Shown one piece after another: positions 7,795 to 16,400 of a stretch of DNA of 30,308 bases. The translations under genes were made by a program, and so were the position numbers. The stretch spans positions 4,263,551-4,293,858 of the forward strand of contig BFEA01000055.1 in the NCBI GenBank assembly GCA_003427395.1. The letters run 5' to 3'. How positions within the stretch are numbered: position 1 is the stretch's first letter; the number at the start of each line of letters is the position of its first letter. The notes under the pieces were generated by a model. The model did not search any database. It was not told where the DNA came from and saw only the letters and a program-made list of their open reading frames with translations. The DNA is from Chara braunii. Its lineage: Eukaryota; Streptophyta; Charophyceae; Charales; Characeae.

Positions 7795-7959
7795 GAGAAG
7801 ATACCGGGCCAGGTTCAGTTGCTGAAAACAGCTTACCACCAAAAAGGCTTCCCGGTCGAGCTTTTCGTCAAGGTCCTCGATAATTTTGCCGCCAAGCGGG
7901 GCCCTGTTTGGAGATTGACTGCCAGCTTAGTACAGTGCTACGGTGCTTTTCTGTTTGAG
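7795..7959 (+). CDS. possible host exon B, unrecognised
   Basis: Fifty-five open codons after a TGA at 7792 end exactly at a donor-like gag|gtagga (intron from 7960). The peptide includes QVQLLKTAYHQKGFPVELF and VKVLDNFAAKRGPVWRL and has no low-complexity character. The acceptor is uncertain: cttccctctgag lies just upstream. A following acceptor-like run (ttgttttttt ag, 8132-8142) precedes a 35-codon frame at 8144-8251 (starting YDRWILGVVEGRWGV) that ends in TGA, but its phase does not match the exon B donor. The product is not recognised; decayed gene or real exon both fit. Confidence 0.3.
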
Positions 7960-8251
7960 GTAGGATCTTTAGACTATTAGAGTAGGATATAAATTCGGTT
8001 TTTAGTGGTGAAAAAAATAAATAAATAAAAAAAAATCGGTTTTTACGGAGGTTTACTCCTCCTATCAGCAGACCTGCCTAGGCAGCCATCTTTGCTAGCG
8101 CCTTGGCGCCAGCGTTGACGATCGCCGCCATTGTTTTTTTAGGTATGATCGGTGGATCTTGGGAGTTGTGGAAGGTCGGTGGGGCGTACGGGATGGGACG
8201 TACATGATGTTACTTCTTTCTATTGGACATTCCGCTCTGCGGTTTTGTTGA

Positions 8252-8951
8252 AGTATCTGTGCATCTATGCGTCTGTGTGTATATGCACTTTGTCTTTGCC
8301 CTTGCCCCTATACCCAGACTACCACTTCACAGAATGTATGAACCTGCTTTCCCACACTACTAAGTTCAGTTTCAATTTTTTTTAATTTTTCCTTTTTTCG
8401 TCTATTGTCGACCTGACACACGTGGCTGTAACGCCTTCACTGAGGGCACACTCACACTGCTACTTTGGGGCAGGTATCCGCCTGCTATCATGTCCATAGG
8501 GGCGTTCGTTTTTTTTCCTTTCTTTTTTCCCATGTGGATGTGAGCGGGTCTATCTAACCCCGTGCTTGTTATTTTGCTTGTTCTTTTTCGAAAGTCTGGT
8601 ATTGTTTATTTATTTATTTATTATTTCTTTTTTTTAAGAAGAGTAACCCAGGCTCGGAAATACTCGGCGAGAAGTGAAAATCAGGGTTGGGAAAACCAGC
8701 CTGGGATGTATTGGTGGTTTAAGTTTTCCAAGTTTTTTTTTTATTGCTGACCCAAGTGACCATGCTGCAAAATTATGCGAATGTTTCCAGGTACTTCATC
8801 TTTGTACGGTCCAATTTTTTTGTGAATGGCGAAAAAGAAGACAAAAACAAAGTATTCTGTGAATGGCTCCAATGACAGACATGAAGTTTTCTGAAGACGT
8901 CATTATTTATCGGTGGGGAAGCGAAGGGCCTTGCTGCAAAACTAAAAAAAT
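8252..8951. other. no gene seen
   Basis: T-rich and moderately AT-rich sequence with short poly-T runs near 8375, 8505, 8590-8635 and 8735. Short open frames exist but show no coding character, and I see no RNA gene. Confidence 0.5.
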
Positions 8952-9050
8952 GTGCAAAATGAGAATGTAATATGTATCGACCACTAGACCGAGAGAAGAT
9001 ACAGGTGCAAAATGAAAATGTATCTCCCGCTAGAACGTGAGAAGATCCAC
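8952..9050. repeat. 53-bp imperfect tandem duplication
   Basis: gtgcaaaatga.aatgta ... ctaga.cg.gagaagat occurs at 8952 and again at 9005. The two copies differ at several positions. Confidence 0.6.
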
Positions 9051-9200
9051 ACGTGATGTTTTTGTCTTTGTCACACAGGTGAGTGGTGCGGGGAGTCGGC
9101 GACACAATAAATCAGGAAACTGTTTTTCTAGTCAGGCAAAATGAATGCCGCAATAATGTCATATCATTATTGAATTGTTATCATTATTTTTAATTTTATG

Positions 9201-9204
9201 AATA
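9201..9204. repeat. target site duplication of element 1, left copy (AATA)
   Basis: AATA directly precedes the LTR start TGCAAG. The same four bases directly follow the right LTR at 17609-17612. Ty3/gypsy elements usually leave 4-6 bp duplications. Confidence 0.7.
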
Positions 9205-10290
9205 TGCAAGAAATATGAGTGGGAACGATATACAGAAAGCCAAGTTGCGAAAGTCGTGTCCAAGCAGAGAGTACAAATGCACCGAGATTCCATCCATGTA
9301 AGAGCAATACAATGGAGTAATCAGCCAATGTTCAAGCCCTCAGGCCACACCAACACAGTATCCAAAGTCTCTCCTCTCTGTCTGGCGCCCAGCACCCAGC
9401 CTACACTACTCGACTATCCTACCTACATCAGCATTCTCGCAACAGGCTCACTTCGACTCTCAAAGACCAGTGTACATGACGTCAACACCATAGCCGACCT
9501 CTCCATGCACCAGGTACGTATCTCTTATCCCCTCATCAGACCTTGTCCACCCACACTCGCCTCCTTCCTAAAGACCACCGATCGCCCTCTCCCCCCCTAG
9601 TGCCTTGCAGCCCGGCTATGGCTGCTTGCGCTCCGCTGCCCAGCAGCACCGCTCTTCACCTCACACGCACCCGCACGCGCCCTGGCCTCTGCGCAGCACG
9701 CAGCCTCAAACGCAGCAGCACAGCAGCGTGACCGCATTGCCTGCATGGGCCAGAATGCCAGACCCTGGCTGCCTTTCTTCCTATATGGAAGTGGCAGCCT
9801 CTGCTTGGTTGCGTGTGGCCTGGCTGGAAGCTTCCAGTAGCTGCTGGTTGGGCCCCAGTGCCTGCGCCCAGGCCCAGCGCTACAGTTGAGGGCCTGGGCC
9901 CTTTATAGTTGGGCACGGCCTGAGTCTCCAGACTTGGGCCGTTGGCTGCATTTGCACAGGACCCAGGGTATGTACGTCGACAGTGCTGCTTTTGCGTAGG
10001 TCTGTAGCCACTTCATGATGTATTGACCCTGCATTGTGTGTATGTGCCCAGGCGTAACTGCCAAGGCCTGGGCCGAACTGTACGACGCAGCCTAGGGAGG
10101 CTCTTGCATCCACTCAACCAACTGGCGGGCTGCAACAGCCTGAGTACCCACATATGAAAAATGTCGAATTTTGGCCTTTAGTGAATATTCAGGCCCGCCT
10201 TCACTAAGGGAAGGCACTTGGCTTGCTGGGGGCCTCTGCCCAGAACATGTGCATGATTGACAAGGGCCCCGCTAGGGCTCATTCCTCGCA
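9205..10290 (-). repeat. element 1 3' LTR
   Basis: This is the direct repeat of 16401-17608, starting TGCAAG and ending CTCGCA on the plus strand, i.e. TG...CA termini as usual for LTRs. It lacks about 19 bases present in the other LTR (near 16449-16467) and the 93-bp duplication around 17056. Internal GGCCTGGGCCC-rich blocks are shared with element 2 LTRs. Open frames of 60-114 codons within it are shadows; nothing suggests they are genes. Confidence 0.9.
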
Positions 10291-10305
10291 TTCCATCCCC
10301 CCTTA
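10291..10305 (-). promoter_or_regulatory. polypurine tract of element 1
   Basis: On the minus strand the 15 bases next to the 3' LTR read taaggggggatggaa, purine-rich with only two T residues. This is the expected position for plus-strand priming in reverse transcription. Confidence 0.75.
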
Positions 10306-10413
10306 GCTTCGAAAGTCCACTGAGATGCTTCAGGCTGGTGCCTTCCCCTTTACTTTTCTTTCACATTCAGCCATGATCTGAGGAGCTGTGTTGACAAGTT
10401 CCTCTCTTGTAAA

Positions 10414-10791
10414 CTATCGATCTTCCTTGGGATCAATATGATGCCTGAACCGTACTCGGTACTCTCTCACAGGTTTAGGCGATCTACCCCTGGCAGCTGG
10501 CTTGGGAATAGGCGTGTCTCTGTGCTCCAAGATATCGTCGACGTCCACGTGGCCATCCGTGGTTGGGGGCAGCATAGATCTCCTTGATGGGAACTGTTCT
10601 GTCTCAGCGAAAGGTGTCTCACGGAAAGGTGCAAGCTTTGAGGCGTGAAACACAGGGTAGGTGCGCAGGTGACCAGGGATACGAATTACGTACGAGGGAA
10701 CATCCAAATGACTACATACAATATCCAAGACTTCCCAAGGACCGAAATACTGTGGCATTAGTTTTCTAGAGATGCCCAATTCCTGTCCCAA
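10414..10791 (-). pseudogene. integrase C-terminal GPY/F module and chromodomain-like tail (element 1)
   Basis: The 125-residue frame starts MGQELGISRKLMPQYFGPW, the GPY/F-type motif, followed by the usual SYVIRIPGH...YPVFHASKLAPF stretch that ends retroviral-type integrases of chromoviruses. The C-terminal 50 residues (VDVDDILEHRDTP ... YRVRFRHHIDPKED) follow a chromodomain layout: an acidic strand, a Pro/Arg linker, then Y-x-V-x-[FW]-[RK]. The aromatic cage residues are not clearly kept. Known chromodomains steer integration to marked chromatin; that role here is inference. It sits in another frame from the upstream IN part, and the intervening 10792-10866 segment is also frameshifted. Confidence 0.75.
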
Positions 10792-10866
10792 CTCACTAGC
10801 CTTGACCCAGACACATTCCCCCTACCTGAAATGTGGACTGTCGGTGATGCTTGTTCTCAAAAGCAA

Positions 10867-11235
10867 TCATTGCTTTCTAAGATTTCTTGATGTGTTCGAC
10901 AATCTGCTGCAACAACTTCTCATACTGGATGCCAAATTCAATGGTTCCAGGAGTTGCAGCAGTTCAGGCAGGAGGAAGTCCAGAGCGGATCCAGGCTTCC
11001 ATCCCAGATGCAGCTGATTAGGGCTGACGCCGGTGGTGCTATGTACAACATCATTGTACAGACTAGCGATGAGAGGTAACTTCTCATCCCAGTCATCCTG
11101 GCTAGGCTTGATATAATGCCTCAGCAGATGCTGCACCACACGGTTCATCTGTTCAGCCATCCCATTGGCTTTGGGATGATTCCCATACGTCATCTGAAGT
11201 TGGCTGCCCATCCGTTCAGCGGCCTTCTTCCACAT
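10867..11235 (-). pseudogene. integrase core end (element 1), frameshifted
   Basis: The frame includes NHPKANGMAEQMNRVVQHLL, which holds the third catalytic acidic residue (E) of the DDE integrase core, and then LIASLYNDVVHSTTGVSPNQL, the standard conserved stretch after it. It continues from the previous fragment after a frameshift near 11280. The tail (LLQLLEPLNLASSMRSC) has slipped out of frame relative to element 2. Paired with the module at 10414-10791 it would complete an integrase, but no single frame links them. Confidence 0.8.
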
Positions 11236-11873
11236 CTCACTGGTAAACCAGACATCTCTATCAGTAACAATAGTCTTGGGCAGGACAAATCACACACCCA
11301 GGTATCCATGAATAACTTAATGACGTTCTCAGTCCTGGCAGTCTCCGGCATGGCAATCAGTCTAGCGTACTTAGTGAACCTGTCCACTATGACGAAGATA
11401 TGCCTTTTGCCATTCTTGCTGGTCACGAGGGTATCCATGAAGTCCATGGAAACACTCTGTCCTGGACCAGCAGGAATGGGTAAAGGTTTCAATAACCCAA
11501 GCGGAGCTTGAGTCCGCAGCTTGTCACGCTGACAGACTTGGCAAGTCTGCACGTAGGTCTTCGCATCGGTAGCCACCTTCGCATCTTCAAGCCTAATCCC
11601 TTCCGCGGATACTTCATGACCCAAGTACAAGATTTTAGTGCGACCAAATTCGCATTTCTCTAAATTTATCTTATACTTGTGCTGTCGGAGGAGAGAAAGC
11701 ACCTTGTCTACATGTTGGGCATGCTCCTCGACATTCCAACTGAAGATAAGAATGCCGTCGAGGTACACAACGATAAACTTATCCAAGTAGTCATGGAAGA
11801 TCCTATTCACGGCGTGCTGGAATGTACCCGGTGCATTGCAAAGGCCCAAGGGTATCACCACAAACTCGTACAA
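11190..11873 (-). pseudogene. RT C-terminal part fused in frame to integrase (element 1)
   Basis: The first 100 residues are the RT palm and thumb: MYEFVVIPLGLCNAPGTFQH, then VVYLDGILIFS, where the catalytic YLDD has become YLDG. After KYKINLEKCEFG...LGHEVSAEGI the frame jumps straight to YVQTCQVCQRD, the Cys-x2-Cys end of the integrase zinc domain, and on to SMDFMDTL with the first catalytic Asp of the core. Compared with element 2, about 0.9 kb (all of RNase H and the first half of the integrase zinc domain) is missing. The junction carries a 9-bp direct repeat (GATGCGAAG, 11559-11567 and 11577-11585). The final 30 residues are out of frame. This protein could not reverse transcribe. Confidence 0.85.
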
Positions 11874-11885
11874 ACCGTACCTAGT

Positions 11886-12377
11886 CTAAAATGCGGTTTT
11901 GTGCTGATTTTCCGGTCTGATGGCAATCTGATGGTAGTCGGGTTTCAAGTCTATCTTTGTAAAGTACTTACATCCCTGCACCCTATCCAATAGGTCATCG
12001 ATGTGCGCTAGGTGCTCTGCGTTCTTAACAGTGATGGCATTTAGGCCCCTATAATCAATGCACATCCTGAGTGATCCCCCCTTCTTTGGTACGAATACAA
12101 CTGGTGAGCAGAAGGGGGAGATGCTAGGCCGTATCCAACCCTTTTCTTTGAGCTCTTTCAGTTGCCGACGGAGCTCGTGCAACTCGGTCAGAGCCATCCT
12201 ATAGATTCTCCCTTTAGGTATCTTGCTACCGGGGATGATATCTATGGCGTGGACAACCTCCCTCTCTACGACTCCTGTAGGCTCCTCAAACAGATCAGGG
12301 TACTTAGCAATGACATTTTCCATCTCTAAGGGTGATTTAACGACCTTCCCTTTCTCAGAAACAAATACCAAGTACAT
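11886..12377 (-). pseudogene. RT N-terminal half (element 1), ends at in-frame TAG
   Basis: Encodes MYLVFVSEKG then the usual pre-RT linker KYPDLFEEPTGVVEREVVHA and RT fingers (KGWIRPSISPFCSPVVFVPK, LRMCIDYRGLNAITVKN). The first catalytic Asp region reads FTKIDLKPDYHQIAIRP. Element 2 has KSGYHQ here, so this copy carries SG to PD changes. The frame stops at TAG (11886-11888) and continues in the same frame in the next fragment, so a single codon change broke the protein. Related copies carry a His codon at this place. Confidence 0.85.
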
Positions 12378-12521
12378 ACCTTCCTCTTGGTTCTATTTAT
12401 AATAATTATAAAATATCGATGCACATAAACACCCATAGGAGTCAATCAACCTCCTAGCTTTATACTTAACTAGTCTAACGGTCCTTCCATCAGGCAACTC
12501 GTGCTTCAACACTTTCTTGTC

Positions 12522-13148
12522 CTAGTCGAACTGAGGCTTGGCAACCTCGAGGTAGTACATACCTAACAACATGTCAAACGGTAGGCCGTCACTAACCAGG
12601 AACGAAATCTTATGATTCGGTTCCCCTCCTGCATAGGAGAAAGTGCAAACCACGTCCTTGACGTAGTCCTCCACCAACATGCGTTCTTTGTTGGCCAAAG
12701 TAGATGCTTCCGGTCTACTCAGGCGCTGCACCCGGTCCTGTAGGCACAGTCTCTCAACGCAGTCACGACTTATGAAATTTCTCGTGGAGCCGATGTCTAC
12801 GAAGTCACCACACTTGCGGTCACCTACACCAACTTCCACAACGAAGTGCTCCCCTCTAGGACCTCGACTTAGTGCCACCCAGGACTCACGAGGGTCCCTT
12901 GTCGGCACATCCAACGAGCAGAGTATCGTTGGGTTAGGATGCGTCTGCGGGTTGACTAAGGAGTCAATAGCCTTGGCCAACTCTTGAAACGGGGAGGGTA
13001 TATCACCCGCTTCAACGAGAGTAGAAGCAGCTATAACGTCTACTGGCCCTATGTGTTTCCCGAGCCGAAACTCGTAGAGGCACCACTCTAGGAAGAAGGA
13101 ATCCCACCTTTCAGTGGTATCTTCTGCGGGACCTTTGCGTTCTTCCAT
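12522..13148 (-). pseudogene. retropepsin-like aspartic protease region (element 1)
   Basis: This 208-residue frame holds the protease that cuts the Gag-Pol polyprotein. The active-site stretch is FVDIGSTRNFIS near residue 117; the family usually has D-[ST]-G, so Ile replaces the Ser/Thr. The second landmark, LPFDMLLGMYYLEVAKPQ, ends the domain. The N-terminal 100 residues are a linker of no known fold. It is separated from RT by a stop (TAG, 12522-12524) and about 145 bases of broken frame. Activity is doubtful but not excluded by sequence alone. Confidence 0.75.
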
Positions 13149-13149
13149 T

Positions 13150-13238
13150 TAAACTGCTGATGGCCATACTCGCGGCCGTTAATTAATGCAAGCACCCCGC
13201 GTATAACGGTCCCACCACACATCTTGATCCAAACCTGC
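13150..13238 (-). pseudogene. destroyed CCHC zinc knuckle (element 1)
   Basis: Aligned with element 2 (CX2CX4HX4C at 25540-25600), this stretch keeps a WWDRYTRGACI segment, then hits TAA. After a change of about 4 bases it resumes in another frame as YGHQQFKW, where the last zinc-binding Cys is Trp. Gag RNA packaging by this knuckle would be lost. Confidence 0.65.
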
Positions 13239-13712
13239 TCAAACCCAGACCGCTATCTTGTGCGGGTTTGGGGTTTGCCCCCGACTCCTCTGCTGACCGC
13301 CCTTACCACGACCAGCTGCCTTGCCCTTTACTACTGCAGCGAGGTTGCTACCCTCAACGTCATCCTCGCCGTCTATTTCTGTATCGTCCACAAGATCTGA
13401 GAAATCCTCGATCTCGGTCTGAGTACCATCGGCCTCGACCATCATCAATCGACTCCCCTTCTTCTTCCATTCTTGTGGACTCTTCTTCTTTCTTCCGTCC
13501 GTAGAAGGGGCCTGAGCACCTCCTGGCGTAGCCTCCAAATCTAAGGCCCTCTTGCTAAAGGTCTCAAAGGTGTGATACTCTAGTCGAGCCTCGCTAGCTA
13601 ATAAGTTCTTGATGCCTGTGGGAAGACACCTCAAGAACATGGTCAACAAGACCTGTGGATCGCTCTGCGGCAAAGGTGAGCTCGCGCACGGACTTGTACT
13701 TTCTAGCATCAA
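13239..13712 (-). pseudogene. Gag C-terminal part (element 1)
   Basis: The useful part of this frame begins around DPQVLLTMFLRCLPTGIKNL. It continues with ASEARLEYHTFETFSKRALD and an acidic linker (IEDFSDLVDDTEIDGEDD), then a Lys/Arg/Gly-rich tail (GKAAGRGKGGQQRSRG) before the broken zinc knuckle. The first 20 residues are out of frame with the upstream capsid fragment. The match to element 2 (MPLGNELAGEANINMHNFPS) is in order and spacing rather than close identity. Confidence 0.75.
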
Positions 13713-13959
13713 GTTTCAGCAACCCATTAGTGGCAATCTGTGCCTGATGTGGGTTGTGCCATCGCGCTTTCACCAAATCCATAAAGCTCTCTAGGGTGTG
13801 GGTCTGAGCCGAATCACCCATGTTCCTGCCAAACCCCTTTGAGGCTACCAATCCATTTAACCAGTGAGCTGCTGATCCCTCTAAATATAATGCAGCATTT
13901 ATCACTTCGTCCTCTACCAACGTCCTTTTCGCCCTCACCCACAGTGGCACCGTTCTCAA
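13594..13959 (-). pseudogene. Gag capsid-like domain (element 1)
   Basis: The frame reads LYLEGSAAHWLNGLV, then LESFMDLVKARWHNPHQAQ, then KLDARKYKSVRELTFAAER. This is the pattern of the retrotransposon Gag family (a helix with A-x-x-W, a later aromatic pair, then an L...S-V-x-E-[LF] helix). Element 2 carries the same blocks at 25991-26380. It is out of frame with both the upstream Pro-rich linker and the following segment, so Gag is broken at least twice here. Confidence 0.8.
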
Positions 13960-13996
13960 ACAAGTGTCGAGAGCCTCATCCTTCTTATCTCATGAG

Positions 13997-14461
13997 AAGG
14001 TTGGGGGTGGTTTCAGTGGGGTCTTGGGGTACCAAGGTTGTTGCTGTCCCACTGGCGGGACATGTGGCGGTTGTGGTGTAGCTCCAACCGCTCGACCAGA
14101 CGATGAAGAAACAGCAGTCTGCACTGCTGCTGCTGATGTACCGTTTGGCGTTGTACCAGACTGAGGCGGGTATGGGCCTGTCATCGCTGAGAATGGCAGC
14201 GATGGCAAAACTTCGGGCCTGACTCCTGTGAAGGTTGGGGGTGGTTCAGTGGGGTCTTGGGGTACCAAGGTTGTTGCTGTCCCGCTGGCGGGACTGGTGG
14301 CGGCTGTGGTGTAGCTCCAGCTGCTGGACCAGAAGATGAAGAAACAGCAGTCTGCACTGCTGCTGCTGATGTACCGTTTGGCGTTGTACCGGACTGAGGC
14401 GGATACGGGCATGTCATCGCTGAGAATGGCAGCGATGGCAAAACTTCTGGCCTGACTCCTG
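13997..14461. repeat. 234-bp tandem duplication in the Gag linker
   Basis: The segment starting aaggttgggggtgg at 13997 is repeated from 14231, ending about 14461. The copies differ at about 17 positions and by small indels (tttcag versus ttcag), which put the two copies in different frames. Each codes for a Pro/Gln/Ser/Thr-rich linker such as VQTAVSSSSG and GQQQPWYPKTPL. Confidence 0.9.
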
Positions 14462-14732
14462 GCCTGTGCAGGGCATTCATGATCTGGTCCAGGGTGTCCT
14501 GGATAGTGTCCAGTTTGCTGTCCATGTATGCATGGATGGACAGGATGCTCACCTTGACGATCTTCATGTTGTTGTCCAGGGCCGAGTCATCTAACCCTTC
14601 TAAAGTAGCTTTGTCAGCCGCCCTACTCTCCAGTCTGACACTTCTACTTCTAATCTCGTTTTCCGTTTCGGTAGCCTTCTCAAGTTCCTCCGCTGGCCTT
14701 ATGCGGATCCTCTCTACTTGCCGGAGCTCCAT
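14181..14732 (-). pseudogene. Gag N-terminal coiled coil and linker (element 1)
   Basis: The first 90 residues form a charged helix (RPAEELEKATETENEIRSR ... MKIVKVSILSIHAYMDSKLD ... TIQDTLDQIMNAL) with hydrophobic residues every three to four positions, typical of a coiled coil used for Gag assembly. After HRPGVRPEVLPSLPF comes one copy of the duplicated Pro-rich linker. The frame differs from that of the start-codon part at 14714-15100, so an indel lies between them near 14715-14732. Confidence 0.65.
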
Positions 14733-15100
14733 CGGTCCCTGGTAAGTGGAGGCGCTGAGCTGTACTGCGAGCCCGCCATCTGACTAGTGCGAACTCCTGA
14801 TGTACTGGAGATGTATTGTGCGCTCGTCTGCTGACCAGACGAGGTTGCTGCAGATGTTGCTGCAGATGTTGCTGCAGAGGTAGCCATTGCTACTGCGCTA
14901 GCTTCTGCTGCTGCTAACGTCCTCTCTACAACTGCTGCTGCTTCCCTGGCAATCTCAAGATTACGGGCCCTTGCTTCGGCCGTTAGCCTTCTTTCTTCTC
15001 ATGGTAGCAGGACCTGGAACACTACAGGTACCGTAAACGTATCACGCCTGGTCTGCCTTCGGTCGTCAGCTGTACCTTCACCACCCTCTGATCCACTCAT
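14714..15100 (-). pseudogene. Gag start segment (element 1)
   Basis: Reading from ATG at 15100 gives MSGSEGGEGTADDRRQTRRD, an in-frame TGA at 14999-15001 after 33 codons, then open sequence (ERRLTAEARARNLEIAREAA, an Ala/Thr-rich run, SSGQQTSAQYISSTSG) to TAG at 14714. The ATG is the first plausible start downstream of the leader. Element 2 has a comparable REAAA-like Ala-rich helix (AKASRAFASAAAASAAMATA), which supports this as the Gag N terminus. A three-fold repeat (acatctgcagca) encodes ATSA units. Confidence 0.55.
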
Positions 15101-16385
15101 TGGCTAGGCAGACACTGACTGCACTAGTGTCCACTCTGGAACCTACCGCAGCAGGCGTCTGACCGGTTCTTAAAATAAATAAAAATAAAAATAATATCCG
15201 GTGAATTACCTGGACTACCATTCAAGCAGTATCAACAGCGTTTACACAGACTGTACACATATTCTACTCCTACTCTGATTAGTTCGCTTACAGAAGCTTT
15301 GAGAAGAACTGACTATGGTAGAACATTACAGTCCTACTCTAGGCTGTCTGTGAGGTGTCAGCAGTCATTCAACCAACTAATCAAAATAAAAATAGACTAA
15401 GTGGGCAGATGTATGCACAAGGGGTCCAATTGTGTCTTACAGTTGAGTCTCAATTGGAATCTTCCTCCCCTGTATCCAACGTACCTGCAGGCATCATCAA
15501 GCGGCAGTGTCTAAGGTGTGCATTAGCGGCCCACCCCTGTGCCCAAGGTGTATGCTTATGACGAGTCTGCCCGTTCTTTACCCTCGCGTGCAACGAGCCT
15601 TACGTCTGACTGATCTGGCTGATCAAGAGGCAGTTTAAGGACAGGCCCCACGGTGCTCAGGAATTATTAAACGTCGCAGTTAGGAGAACGATCACAGCCA
15701 GTGGACAGATCAGACACCCACCAGAAATATTTATAGACGGTCTGGTTTGCGTCTGCATAGGACTAGGACTGGTCAGTCCGCACACCCCTTCTATCAGCGC
15801 ACCAAAGAGCCTTAATGGACAAAGCAGCATCACCTGCGTGTACTACTCCCATGGGTTGGCATGGTGAACGTGACCCGTGCTTCGACCAGGGCCCTTCAGA
15901 GGCACCGCCCTCTCCTGCCAGATGCGCCACCGAGAAGAATGTCGTCTCTCAAGGTAGAGCGTTCACGACTCCTCACACAAAAGAGAGGACACTCAAGGTT
16001 GGGCTCACTTCCTCACAGTAAGAAGAGATTGAGAGGGTAGATAAGGTAAGGGAACAGCGAACCTGGAGATAGCTGCACCCAACCACAGATTTCTCACCCA
16101 TTGAGCCGACCTGCATTTCGATGACTGGTCATAGCCTCGGTACCACCCACAGCACAATGCAGTGCCACCTCAGCCAAAATGCCACATCAGCATGCTCTCA
16201 TCATCATACATACATCCGCTGTTGCCACAGCTCCCACGCTGTCGCCACAGCCTTCCAGCGGGCGACCCCTCTACGTGGGTCCCGCTTCAACAAGCCAGCG
16301 TCAAAGTATCCTTACTGCTCAAAAGCATCGTCAGCGCACCAAGTAACAATGTCGCCAGCGCCAGGTAAGTGGCGATCACGAACCA
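15101..16385 (-). other. long untranslated leader of element 1
   Basis: About 1.3 kb between primer site and Gag start with no credible frame. The stretch 15525-16080 aligns with the leader of element 2 (27800-28330). Shared blocks include ggcccacccctgtgccc, ttacc-ctcgcgtgca-cgagccttac, ctcaggaattatt.aacg and the ctcaaggt.gagcg...actcctca motif. Conservation between two otherwise diverged elements suggests packaging or translation signals; that role is inference. Confidence 0.6.
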
Positions 16386-16397
16386 GCTCCAATACCA
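16386..16397 (-). promoter_or_regulatory. primer binding site of element 1
   Basis: On the minus strand it reads TGGTATTGGAGC, three bases inside the 5' LTR. It matches 10 of 12 bases of TGGTATCAGAGC, the site complementary to the 3' end of plant initiator-Met tRNA and used by many plant LTR elements. Confidence 0.8.
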
Positions 16398-16400
16398 AAT

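Noticed and set aside
9256-9600. Open frame of 114 codons in the left LTR, with a 124-codon relative at 16441-16815
   Set aside because: It lies antisense to the retrotransposon inside a repeat. Two similar frames are expected because the LTRs are copies, and the protein has no recognisable domain.
13180-13195. Cloning-site-like string (gcggccg next to ttaattaa) in the broken zinc knuckle
   Set aside because: The NotI site is incomplete, and the flanks align with element 2 on both sides, so vector sequence is unlikely.
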